DNA of 64,000 nucleotides from Epiperipatus broadwayi (lineage: Eukaryota > Onychophora > Udeonychophora > Euonychophora > Peripatidae), in contig JAQFVV010000458.1 in the NCBI GenBank assembly GCA_028023455.1, positions 488,735-552,734 of the forward strand. The letters run 5' to 3'. Below are positions 34,441-46,600 of the stretch, piece after piece. The position numbers were made by a program, and so were the translations under genes. Each line of letters starts with the position of its first letter. Position 1 is the first letter of the stretch. The notes beneath the pieces are model-generated. The model was not told where the DNA came from and ran no database searches. It saw only the letters and a program-made list of their open reading frames with translations.

Positions 34441-36455
34441 TTTACCGTATGTATATACTGACAAAAATATAAAAATCATTAAGCTGGAAACAAAAATAAT
34501 AACTAAAAAGTGAAAGGATATAATAAAGCCCTTTCCAAAATAAATAAAATTTGTATCAATCTGTTCGATATTCGCTTACTGATAGTGTAACTGAGATATC
34601 GGATTTAATCTCGGATGCGAGAAAAATGCGTGTGCAATTCGAAAACCTTTCTTAAGCGATTTGTGCATTCATTTTGGCGGGAAAATTATAATAATACAGG
34701 ATAAGAGGAAATTAATCCATGATTAGTAAGTAATAAACAGAGGTATAGTTATTAAACCAATCAATTGAAAACCAATTTATAGATTATAATAATAGGCAAG
34801 AAAAATAATAAAATTTATCTTTAAAAAAAAAAAAAATTTACTTTCTATTTCTTTCCATTTATTATCTGCTGTTTATTTATTCATTTTTTAACAAATAATA
34901 AAAACAACCTACTTGTTATTTTAAAAAGTATCAATAAACATTTTAAAACCCTGAACGTTTGTTTTAGTAGTGGTGGAATGACGATCTCTGCAGTTCAAGA
35001 TCCAAAGATGGCCGTTCCAGCCCTTACACTTCCGGTGTTCGAACTTCTTTGAACTCCCGCGCAATAAACCATTCAAATTATTTTATTACAGCATTTCAAA
35101 AAGACAAAGGAAGATTTAAACATTTATTTGAAATATATGGTAACGATTTTTAGCTATTTTTCAGTCATCTAAATATTTAATTATTGCTTGCTCTAATAAT
35201 TTATTTAATGTTAACACAACATCGCCCGATTCACTATAACTACATTGATTCCAACTTTGAATCCAAACTCCTCATTATAAATATGAATAATTAAACAGTT
35301 ATTGATTAAATGTTTAAATGAAGATTCTTATGAAGTTTGAACAACAAAAATGGTACTTCATGGGCCTTGAAGTTTAGAGTCTGCCAGTCCACCTCTGTTC
35401 TACATAACACAGGGGGCAAGGTACAAATTGTTTTATCAGCTATTAAACATTGATTATGCTATCTTAGAATAGATAGTGCTGGAATGACAGTGAGAAGAGA
35501 CTACTCTAATTTAATTGACACGTTATATATTCTTTTTTAAGCCATTACATATGTTTGGGCTGATTATTGCTGTAAATGTGACTTTTAAGCCAAATAATTA
35601 TTTTTCAAATTGTGGATTATATTTGTTTAACTAAATGATTCTAAACAGCGTGTTTGTATAAAGTAATGTAGTGGTTCTGCAGTGCTTCAGTTTTAAATCA
35701 TTCTTCTTTAGCAATCTTATGCATTCTGACTACTTTTGGACAGTCTGAAGCAATGGATTCTTAGTGCTATTTTATTCTTTTATGTTCATTTGATGGTAAA
35801 AACTGAAATTACAGTAAATATTAAGGTATTAATTCAATGTAAATCTAATCCATAGAGGAAAACTACACACAAGCTGACCAAAGCCTAAAATGTTGCTGAT
35901 TGGTAGATTCTTGGACCTTGGGCATATAAACAAACTTGTAAATTCATCTTTAATTGTTGCTAGCAATGAGCAAAAAAAATGTACTTTTCTTTTATAGTTT
36001 ATTTAAATATTTATTACTTTTAAAAATATTTGCATAGTTATATATTCATGCTTACACTTAGATTTTTCTTAAAAATATGTTTGTTTTTAAAAATACAAAT
36101 TAAGAAATTCAAAGTAAAGATAAAAAGAAAATCATGATTGTTAAAGTCTGTTAAACATCATAAAAGATAACGTTGTAATATTTTGATAATTATAAATTCA
36201 ATTTTAAATTTTGAACAGAATTTCATACTTTGTGATAAGTTATCAATAATTTCTCCATAGATAGATGTGAAATTTAGTTAATAAAAATGTTAATTTACTT
36301 TTTAAAATAGTGTTACAATAATTATCTAATAAGAAAAAAATAATTGTTTTCTTATATATTTTATTTCACTTTATTGTTTTTTTCTACATTTGGAAAATTT
36401 ATATATATATTTTTAAAAGGATATTTTAAATTTATAAATATATTTTGGTACTTAC
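34441..36455. other. gene-less stretch
   Basis: AT-rich. At 34965-35092 a short less AT-rich stretch (CCGTTCCAGCCCTTACACTT and CCCGCGCAATAAACC) ends in TTATTACA and may be a second LTR fragment. Nothing else is supported. Confidence 0.3.
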
Positions 36456-38500
36456 TGTAACGGTCAGAATTCGCACATTTCATAAACAAGTTGCACAGTT
36501 TCTCCACCACACTCGAAAAGCAGCACCACAAGTGGGTTCAGGGCCTGTCATACCGGATTCGAATATAGCAGATCGACTGCGCAACCAAATACGATGGAGC
36601 CCGAACCCGCCATCACAATAGCAACATCTTTTCAGGCCGCGGTGGTCAGAGAGAGAGAAGAGACTATGTGAGATTTATAAATAAATTAACAGCTAGCGTT
36701 TGGAAAGTCTTAATAGATACGTGTATAACCCAGACAATACGAGACAATGAGATGAATCAGAAAATAAACACTAACGTAAAGAATTGATTAAATTAACATG
36801 ATTTATTAAGTGGCTAAATATGATTTCTGGCACTATTTATTTATTAAATAGTGGTGTCAAATGGTTAACTACAATTGATTAAATCATTTTACTCGTTAAT
36901 CTATAACCTGGGTCAATTATCGCTTACGAATGTGCCTTACTAAACCTTGAATACATGCGAAGCCCAAGAATAAGAGTACTGGAATTATTTATAATAAAAG
37001 ATATTAAATAGTTTTACGATAAAGGCTGACTTCAGAAGAAATGCAGAGCGGCTCCAATGAGCTTGGCAGCAGCGACTTGCTTAGTGCGGAAATATATGTG
37101 TGAGTATGATATTATCTTAAAGTACTTAAAAGGGGATTCAGTGGTACTCGCAAGGTTTAGGAAACGATGGAGGGTGGTAGTCCATTTAAACTACAGGAAC
37201 TTTGTGACGACAATAAAGAAATAAATCATAAAATCAGACGCATATGTTGCACCCCACATTGGTCTCGGCCATAGCCCTAAAGATCGGAGTATGCTAGCAT
37301 ATGGCTGCGAAGAACTGCGTCAGCATCCCCAGGTGTGACGCTCTGGTACACACATTGACTGGAAACCGCAGGAAGAAGTAAAGGGGAAACGGACTTGGCC
37401 GTTTAAAGCCCTTTTAAAGAACAAAGTGATCTCAACATCGGATACCCTTGCCAGCAACACTAAAATATATATATAATCGATTCAAAAAAAAGGAGACATA
37501 ACGAAAGATTGGGCACTTAAGCAATTCACTGCATTGATGAAAAGCGTCTACACTCTCCCAAACTCAGAATAACAATAGAAATACTTAAAACAAATAATGG
37601 GGTTTAACATTAAAAGGACGGTGTGAGTGCGAGAATTTAAGTAAAATGTAATTAACCCATGCACTCCCACATCTGCCAATAGTTATTCCCACACCTCGCA
37701 TACATCCTGGAAGATTATGAATCACATCTAGGTATTATAAAGAAAATAATATAGTCATCGAACGAGCGGCTTACTAAATCCCATTTAAGGGAGGGACTCA
37801 TGAACATAAAATTACATTCTTTATAAGGAATGGGGAGTATCATTAATTAAGATTTGCTTCGCTCGGTCGATGCTATGCAAGCCCATAAAATACGCAAATA
37901 AAACAATTTAAATTTGATATTAACCCAAGGTTTAGATCGAGCAATAAATTTAAATATACATTTTTAAAACATACATGCTAATAAGTGTGGCGAGAAAAAG
38001 GGAGTTTGTTTTTGCTATAGCGAGTTTTAGATCACAAGAGCTCTTGGGTTAATTGTGTTACCTTTCAGTTGCTTTGGTGGTTGAAGCTGGAGCACATTTC
38101 AGGAGTGGATAAGATTTAGCAGCATGTTAATTCAGTCTCTGTTTGCAGCAGCATAGGCGGTTCCTTAAGGCATATTGGTGATGCGTCAGATGGTACATCG
38201 GCAGCGGCCAGCTATTTCCGAAAGGAAAATAGCCACGGTGCCGACTCTACTCAGTCATGTTGGCGGTTCTATGATAGGTCAGCATTTTGTACATTTTCTT
38301 GAAAGCGGATTATTTAAGTCACGGATGGTCGGTCAGCAAAACATCAGGATCAGCATACCGAAAATAAAAGTTCAGACCGTCCGAATTCTCAGAATAAAAA
38401 AAAATAACCTCAGAAAAAATCAAAACGCAAAATCAAACAGCAGAAAAACAGCATCAGAATCAGCTTTTTTTTCTTCCCTTTAAACAAAAGAAAAACATTC
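36456..38500. other. less AT-rich island of unknown nature
   Basis: Base composition changes sharply at TGTAACGGTCAG (36456), an LTR-like start, and returns to AT-rich after about 38500. CpG words are much more frequent than in the flanks. A 102-codon plus-strand open stretch (38175-38483) is basic and Gln/Ser/Asn-rich at its end and matches no family I know. GCACCCCACATTGGTCTCGG (37250s) recalls a decayed primer-binding region on the minus strand. Candidates: a long solo LTR, another transposon or a host 5' region. I cannot decide. Confidence 0.35.
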
Positions 38501-41500
38501 AATATATACTGTTTATCTTATAAAAGAACCTGCCTTGGGGCATGACAAACCTTTAACCTTTTGCATTCTTATCAATTAGTTATTTCTTATCTGAACATCA
38601 GAAGGAATCCATTTTAAGGTTTTTTTTAGTTTACAATTATAAATTCCAGTAAATGCTCAGATTGAAAGAAGATTAAAACATTTATTTCATTCTGTTGAAG
38701 ACTTTTGCTAATTGGAAATTCCTAAGTAGACATATGAAGTGTGAATTTATAATCCAAAATGTTTTACTTTAAATCTATTATATTCTCAACCTAGCCTTAT
38801 TTTATATTTATATAATTTTCAATGGCGGGAACTTTATAATTTTAGAAAAATATTAAATTATTTCACATTTAGATTGTAATTGCATGAATCCGTTTATAAA
38901 CTACTTTTAATAATTATTATTTTACCTACAATAGAAAATAAATATTGCAACACAAAATTTTTTAAAATAAATTAACTCAACAACCACAATCCAATAATAT
39001 AATTCCAATGATTGATATTAATATTTAACAGTTATCATCGTAATCTGTGTGTAGTTTTACCTATATAACCTTTTAAATGAATATGTAAACATGCACATAC
39101 TCGACATTTATATATCAATAAAAATAAAGGGTTGAAAATTGGACTCCACGAGTAATAATGCCTACGTGGTTTATTTTAGGCGGGATTTTAGTATATAAAT
39201 GGCCGTACAGACACTACGAACGATTTGGGATTCGAATTTAGGTATAAGGGTAGGTGAAATGTAAGAGAAAGGTGAAACGAAGACTTGCAGAGCAATCTTC
39301 CTGTTTCATTACATATAATTCCATTTTCAGGGATATTGAAGGATTTGGGTTTTTTTTTCCCAAAGTTATTTTCTTAAGTTTAAAAAATATTAAGAAATTG
39401 AATATAATAAATTCACGTTAATTTTAAAAAAAATAATTTTTTTTTATAAATGCTATTCACATCATTTAATTAATTATTTTTTTTTATGTATGTTATAACG
39501 TATAAACCATTAGCACATTAGGAACATTTTCATATTTTTTTTTATGATTACCATATCATTTTCGTTCAAGCTGTTGGTTAATTATTTTTCCTACTCTTTT
39601 GCAAAAGTGTATAAAATTTGTAAACCTACCAGTTACAGAAGAAACACAGAATAGTACCTGTGTGAAAAATGTGCACTAATGGGAATGATATTAAACATTA
39701 TGTGCAAACAGATAATAACAGTGTAATCTCAAAACATGTTCAAAGTGAGTATTCTTTCATGTTTTTTATTTTATTGCAGTTGTACTAAACTTTATATAAT
39801 TGCAATTGTTTGTAGTTTTGAGCCATTTATTGTGTTTTTATAATCATCTTAAAAAAATCACTGAATTATTTAATAAGATAATCATCTTTTAAAAAACTTC
39901 AGCCATATTGTTTAAAACACGATACCCCTGAATATAGATTACTAATTAAAAAAACATCTGGCAAGCTTCTGGCAAAGAGAGCAAAGGAATTATATGTAAG
40001 TACCTATATTTTTAGTAAAATAAGTACAATTTATTGTTTAATAATATTGAACTAAAATAAAATATTGAATTATTAATTCAAATTGCTACTAGAGAATGGT
40101 GGGAAAATGTTGGAATAAAAAAGAAAGAAAATAGAATTCATCTTTTAAAATATTTTTTGAAACTTGATATTAATGATTACACCTATATAAGATTTGGCTG
40201 CTATTATCAGTATAGAAACAAAGCAGACTGATATAGTATTGATAAAAAGTAGAATTATGAATCATAGTTGAAGATTGAAGACTTTTATTAACTTGTTCTA
40301 TTTGATTTTTTATCTTTTAGCTAATAATATTTCTGGACATTGTGCATTCACTGGTGATGATTACTCAGTTCAGTTTAAATTCTTTCTTAAAGGTATCTGT
40401 AGCAGTCTTTTGCCAGTTTTGTGTTATTAATTTAATCACCAATGGCTACATGCAGTATATTAAACCACTATCAATTTTAAAATGTTCTAATTTCATATTA
40501 TTTTAAAAAGTGAACAGGCTTCCATCTTAGTACCTTTCTAAGTATGTCTATATTTTAGAAAATCAAATTAGTTTAAATTTAGTTTAGATAGTTTAAATTT
40601 TATACCCCTTCTTTCAAGGAGACCAGTATCTCATACTGCTTGTAGTCTAAACAGCTTTAATTGTTTTGATATTTTTCAAATGACAGTTCCCCTTCCTACT
40701 TTTTAAGACTAACAATATAAAATTTATTATAACTAACACAACAATAATAAAAAGCAAATTTATTTCATTATAATAACTGATTGTATTTCCTTGTGTGGTT
40801 TTATGGCTATATTTTTAAAAAATTTTATACAAATATTTTAATATGTATTATAAATAATGATTATAAGAAAAAAAAATCAAATTTGAAATTATATAAAATA
40901 AATATTTTTCTTCGACATAGTAGTATACCATTTGTAGTATGAAAGTTATTATATCACATTGTAGATGTTACAGGTTAAACAAAATCTTAAGATATTAGTA
41001 CTATATAGAAAACCTATTGATAAGAAGCTAAACATGTTTCTTATTTAAAGCTTCTCAGATTAGGAGAGTGTTTGCAAGAACTTTTGCAAGTATTTAAATT
41101 GTGTTCAATTTTGAAAAAAAAAAAACACTTTATATTTTATGTAATTTGTTTATTTATTTATGATTACTCTTGAAAAATATTGGTAAAATATTTGTTTCTT
41201 AAAAAAAATATGATTAGATATAGATTTTATTTAAAAATATTTGTTTATAAATGAATATAATTCAAAAGAAATATAATAACATGAAGTAGATACTTATGAT
41301 TGGTGGATTAAGGAAACATCTCATAACTATTTGAACTGATTTTTTTGTCATTGTTAAATAATTATAAATAATTTTAAAATAAAATTTTATTGCTTTATGT
41401 ATCCTTAACCACAATTGTTTTAAGGTTTTATAAATAGTGTTCAAATAATTGTTTAGGGTTTTATAAATAATGTTCAAATAAATTTATTACATTTTAAATT

Positions 41501-42156
41501 TCATTTTTATTCACAATTGCAAATTTCAGTTCATTAGTTTTTTTCTACATTTGCAAATGAAATATTATTGTTACGAACAATTTTGTTTATAAATGAAATA
41601 ATTTAATAGTTATAGAACTATAATAATAAATAAAAATTAATTCATTAAAATAAAAAATTAAAATTTTGATTCTATTAAATAATATGAACAGTTAAATGAT
41701 TAATTTTTTCTTAACATACTTCACAATACTTAAAATGTTGCTGGTGATTAAATGTACCAAGGCATAATTTACCTGGTATTTGAATTATTTATATATTGAT
41801 AATTACATTGATTTTTAAAGTAAATATTTTTAATTAAATAAAAAATAAATATATATTTTAGTTTTCATTTTTGTTGCTTTTTAATTCAAAGGCCAAATTG
41901 CAAAACTCAAATTGCATAAAATAATAACATTTATTCACATTTTATTTGTAAGCAGAAATGATTTTAACAGATTTTTTTTATTTCAAGGCAGTTTTTGATA
42001 AATTGAAATATGTTTTTATTTAATAGATATATAAAAAAATTATTTTTACAATTATGTGATTTTTTAAATTACATTGTGGAAATAAGAAAAAACTTAAATT
42101 ATGTTAGCTAATGTAGAATATATGCCTTGATTTTTATTTTCTTATGCATATATGTA
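38501..42156. other. long AT-rich stretch without genes
   Basis: No open frame above chance. One possible core promoter is listed separately at 39192. The rest is A/T-rich with homopolymers. Confidence 0.3.
39185..39240 (+). promoter_or_regulatory. possible TATA promoter
   Basis: TATATAAATGG at 39192-39202 lies in a locally less AT-rich segment, with CAGACAC about 10-20 bases further and ACGAACGATT after it. No gene or LTR could be attached to it. Confidence 0.25.
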
Positions 42157-42158
42157 TA

Positions 42159-43338
42159 CACCTGGGTCTCTTTTTACGCAGACTTATTTAACACGATTTG
42201 GAAGTTACGCGATTCACGTTTCACCGGAAGTCGAACTCCGATAATGCGCTATTACTTTAAATAATAAATTTCGTGCACTTACGTTATATTGAAAGTAATA
42301 GCACATTATTGGAATTCGACTTTAATCTTAGTATTTTTAATATTTTCAGTGCTTTATAATAGTAAGATTTTATGCAATAATGAAATTAAAATCATGATTT
42401 CCACATTTTATGTATACACACATTAAATTTTACAAGATTATAATGTAAATTTGATCAAACATTGTGCGTGTTAATTTTGCATTTTAAATCACATTCTGTT
42501 TTTGCTTTTTAAAAAAGAACGTAATCAATTATTAATCATTTAGTGTCCGCAAGTTTATTTTTAAAAGTGGAGTAATAGCAGTGGGCACAATTAAATTTGA
42601 CAATTAAAAATTAAAATCTGATTCTTAATTGTAATTAACAATTTAAAAATTACTTACGGTGACTTGAAATTAATGTGATGTAAAACGAAATTTGATTTTT
42701 AAATGGAATTGAAAATTAAAAAATTTAAGACAAAAATAAGAATTTAATTTTTAGTTGTTAGTTTTAATTAAATTTTTCCCAGCAGTGGTGAATAAATGTC
42801 TTTTTATTATCATAAGTCTAAGTTCATAAACAATTAATAAAATCATCATCTCAAAGATTTAGTTACTAATTACATTATCAACAGAAAACCATTAACACAA
42901 TATGAGAGTGAACTTGGTGCTAGTTGTATTTCCTCTTGTGAAGAATCTTTATTTTTTACCACTTTGCAAACGAAACTGTTTATCAGCAAATAGCGATAAT
43001 AATTAAAACGTATAAAAAAATGTAAATTACTGTACTGTAAATTATGCATAAAAATATATTATTTTGAATAAAATTAAATATTATAGTTAAAAAAAGTTTG
43101 TCTTGTATCAATTTTTTTCAAATTTGAAATTTTTTATTAGTCATATTTTATTTCCTTATTTTTTTTTGCGCGAATTTTAAAGTAAATTTTACATTGGTGC
43201 TTTGCTTTTACGCGAGTTTTGAAAAATCACAGTCCATATCCCCCTTTTTTTCAAGGTAAGTTACGTCTATTTTTGCGCGATTTTGTTTGCGCATGTTTTC
43301 TGAGAAACCTATCTATCGTGTAAAATGAGACCCAGGTG
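42159..43338. mobile_element. TA-flanked transposon, CACCTGGGTCTC family, copy 3 (1.18 kb)
   Basis: The left end CACCTGGGTCTC (42159) and right end GAGACCCAGGTG (43338) are inverted repeats, flanked by TA on each side (42157-42158 and 43339-43340). The first 250 bp match 4000-4252 inverted, including the internal hairpin. The last 250 bp match 27109-27360 inverted. No transposase frame is visible. TA duplications suggest the Tc1/mariner group or another TA-targeting family; that is inference. Confidence 0.85.
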
Positions 43339-43340
43339 TA

Positions 43341-43689
43341 CTTCATTTATTTTATTGAAATTGGTTGTTTGTTTCAACTTAAAGCAGCATGAAATTTGTA
43401 TGTACTACCCATGTATAAGTTCCAGAATTCACCTTTTATTGTTCTTTAACCTGATTTGTCTCAGTTGCAGAAATCATGTGCAGTTCAGCATTATAATGGC
43501 ACTGCAATAACTATATTTTTTGTATGTACTTTTAAGCCTATTTATAACTTTACATCACTATGCTCTTTTTACCACAGTTACAATTTTACAATTATTAATT
43601 GAAAAAAGAATCTGAAGATGGCAGCATTATACAGAGCTTTTAGCCAATGTCAGTAGCTAGTGTGTATGATAATGCTATGAGGGAGCTGA
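43341..43689. other. gene-less stretch
   Basis: Nothing supported beyond short open stretches. Confidence 0.3.
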
Positions 43690-44285
43690 CTATAGATGCC
43701 AATAGAAATGTTAATTTCTGATTAGTGGAGTGTTTTAATTCAAAATCAAATAAAAGAAAAAATCACCAAACAAATGAAAAAATTGTAACTTTCAGTCATT
43801 ATTTATGCAATATTTTTGTAAAAAAACTTATTGTAAATCAAAAATTCATGTCATTAAAAGATTTTCTTTGAAAACATTATTTAAAAACTAACTCTGAAAA
43901 AGTTCATTATAGCAAAGCAGCAGCAGTTTCTAGTAGGTGAACAAGATTAGCCTTTTGTCAAAATGGTGAAGAAATTATTTTTTTAAATTTTAATAATTTA
44001 TTTTCATTTTAATAATATTTATTTTACAAAGCGCACACAGTATTGAAATTAAACTGAGAGAGTGCAAACCTCTCAAGCGCTTAGCCAATCAAAGGTTTGC
44101 ACTCTCTCAGTTTAATTTTAATAATATAGAATTTAAATATCTAATATTTCATTCTACTAACATTTTGAATTAATAAATTTGTCCAATGATGTCAATTGTC
44201 ATTGTTATAGATAAGAACTTCGTTTAGAAATTCAAAAAATAATATTAAGTTTATCAAAATATGATGTCAAAAAAAGGTTTAGTTG
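43690..44285. repeat. second copy of the dispersed repeat seen at 12.5-13.1 kb
   Basis: AATTTCTGATT, AAATGAAAAAATTGTAA, ATTTATGCAATATTTTTGTA, AGCAGTTT, AATTTAAATATCTA and AAGAACT(T/A)CGTTTAG appear in the same order as at 12560-13040. Identity is low. The hairpin at 44046-44118 is absent from the other copy. Confidence 0.5.
44046..44118. repeat. perfect 26-bp inverted repeat (hairpin)
   Basis: The left arm 44046-44071 (AAATTAAACTGAGAGAGTGC and six more bases) is the exact complement of the right arm 44093-44118; the 21-base loop contains AAGCGCTT. It sits in the dispersed repeat, where the related copy near 12.9 kb has no hairpin. A tiny MITE or a recent palindrome-forming event is possible. 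Confidence 0.8.
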
Positions 44286-44303
44286 TAATATAAAATATTA
44301 ATA

Positions 44304-44878
44304 CAGAGACAAAACTCCATACAGTAGCACCATTCAGTGCAAACCAGAATAACCAATGAATGCATGAAGATTTGTGCATAAAATTCCCGTCTAGTGTCTA
44401 ATTATCCAATATCCCTAGAATAGTTTCTAGCTTGTGGTTTTGATCAGTGAGGAGCCTTGGATCTAAGAGCACTACACCTAGACCTTCAGATTTAATGCAA
44501 TCCTCTAGCAGCCATCCATCACCTTTTTAGTTAACTACAAAGCTTTGAGTTTAAAATGAAGCACAATAATGTTTTCAATTCAAGTGTCATTTGCTTGTAT
44601 AGTCATATAGATTTGAACTGAGTTCAGCATCTACACATCTTCACATCTTTGGTTCTTTAGTAACCATAGTCACCATAATCCTATTCGGTGGGATTGGTAT
44701 CAAACCACTAAATATCACATGGTCACAATTTTTTTGTGTATATGGGGATTTTATACCCAAATCTTCTTGCATCATTGATTACTCTGGCTTACACTGAGTG
44801 TCACTACTGTATAGAGAGTTTTGCCTCTGTGTTAACAGCTTGTGTAATGAGGTGATCATGTGATGTTTGGTGGTTTAA
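44304..44878. mobile_element. foldback element FB-H, copy at 44.3 kb
   Basis: Ends: CAGAGACAAAACTCCATACA at 44304 and, inverted, GAGAGTTTTGCCTCTG at about 44816-44831. Internally it follows the first half of the 10.3-kb copy base for base with many substitutions (for example CTCTAGCAGCCA, TTGAACTGAGTTCAGCA, CCACTAAATATCACATGGTC), then a right arm. The flank GTGATCATGTGATGTTTGG also recurs at 11.07 kb. A decayed hammerhead-like core lies on the minus strand at 44412-44456 (CTGATCA, AGAAAC). Confidence 0.75.
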
Positions 44879-45735
44879 AATAAAATATTCAAATATAGTG
44901 GAATATGGACAAATATATCACTAGAACCTATTCAAAATAGAAATAGTTTTCAGTTAAACATGTTTAAAAATGTTTAATTTTTATACCCCCCCCCCCCAAA
45001 GATTTTTAAAATTAACATATTTTTGTTTCTTTTTTTCATATTTTTATTAATTTATGCATTTTTCAATTATGTTGAGCATTGAGAATTATTCCCCATATAA
45101 GACTGAGACTATTTTTTTGTACTTTTTTAATAATTTCGCAGAATATGATATAGTCCTGATTCTTAAAAAAAGAATTAACAGCCATCTTTCTTCACAAATG
45201 CAGTGACTATTCTTAACATATAATATTTTTTCCCGATTCCATCAGAATAAGCTTTTATTGCTGTTTTTAAATAACAGGTATCAATAGATAATTTTACAAA
45301 GATTTCAAGGCTTAAATGAGCATTTGTTAATAAATATTTAATTTTTTAAAATTATTATTTGACAGGTAAATGTATTATAAAATTATTTTTGATATTAATA
45401 AGTATGCTACTGAAGGCTTAAATATCCCAAGTGGGTAAGTTTATATTGTGAATTACACACTTTTTGGCATGATAGTGGGCATTTTTGGATAAGTTACCTA
45501 TGTATATATTAGAGAATGCCTGAAGTTCTGACATGGAAAGGATATCTTTATTTTCTAGAAATTGTAAATTTTTTAAATATATTATCTTTTCTAAATTTTA
45601 GTGACAATAAAAAAAAATCAAATATTAACATAAAAATTGTGATAAAATTTATAAATTTTGGCCAATTATTCATATATATATATTAAACCATAAATGCACA
45701 TAATTAATTGGGTAACACATGTAAATTAATTCTCT
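44879..45735. other. gene-less stretch
   Basis: AT-rich, with a run of ten C at about 44988-44997. Nothing else seen. Confidence 0.3.
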
Positions 45736-45890
45736 CAGACTTAATGCTTAACTTTAACCAATAGAATTACAGCAATACTGTTATCGAAACAGCACTTATA
45801 TAATAAGGATTTTCATATATTATCTGATGCTGCTTTGATAAAAATGGCTGATATTCTATTGGTTAATGTTAAACATTGACATGAAGTGAT
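45736..45890. mobile_element. short foldback element
   Basis: Left AACTTTAACCAATAGAATTA (about 45751) and right ATTCTATTGGTTAATGTTAA (about 45853) are inverted counterparts, and the inner CTGTTATCGAAACAGCA and TGCTGCTTTGATAAAAA pair further in. An (AT)n microsatellite follows at 45891-45910. Confidence 0.6.
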
Positions 45891-45941
45891 ATAATATATA
45901 TATATATATATGTATCACATTATATATATGTGTATACCAGT

Positions 45942-46600
45942 CTGCACCCGGTAATGCAAAGCCGGATGCTTTGCAAAATTTTTTTTTGAGATTTAATGCA
46001 AATTAAACAAAATATTTTAATATTATATATTAAATGTGAGAAATTTAGTCAGCCAAAAGGCTGACATTTTGTCTTCAATTATATACTAATGAAAGCTGAA
46101 TGTAAATAGGATACTAAAGTATCTTTTTTCCCCTTACAATATATCACATTTCAAACATGAATTTATGTACTATAAGCACATTTTCTTCATGATTTAAATA
46201 CTATACCTCTAATTAAAAAGCATGTTTTTTCCCAAACTTTTTTTTAATGGCAGAGTCCATCGTTACTGCAGAATTGATTGCTTTATCAAAATTTTTTAAA
46301 GATTTAATGTAAATTAAACAAAACATTTTAATATTATATAAACAAATTTACAAATTTTAATAAAGCTAAATATTACATTTTTAAATATTTTCTAGCTTTA
46401 CAAAATATATATTTACTGGAACCCCCTCTGAATAAAAACATATTTCTTTTCCTGATAATCAGTCAGTCATAAGTTTTTAAGCTTTATTAATAATTATATC
46501 ATTTATTAATGTCAGAATGTGACTTTGTAAATGTCTGTGATGCTTTTTAATTGGTTACTTTAACAAATTTTTTTAAAGATTTAATACTTATATAAGGCTA
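45942..46600. repeat. degenerate tandem repeat with a period near 300 bp
   Basis: AGATTTAATG(C/T)AAATTAAAC, followed by AAAA and CATTTTAATATTATATA-like sequence, occurs at about 45990 and 46300; AAAGATTTAATA occurs again at about 46575. Each is preceded by a GCTTT word and an A/T run. Three eroded units are inferred. Confidence 0.45.

Noticed and set aside
38175-38483. A host gene of 102 codons
   Set aside because: No domain, no splice or promoter context, and the low-complexity basic tail suggests chance.
36456-38500. Full LTR retrotransposon at the compositional island
   Set aside because: Only an LTR-like start and a doubtful primer-site-like word; no matching end, duplication or coding domain.
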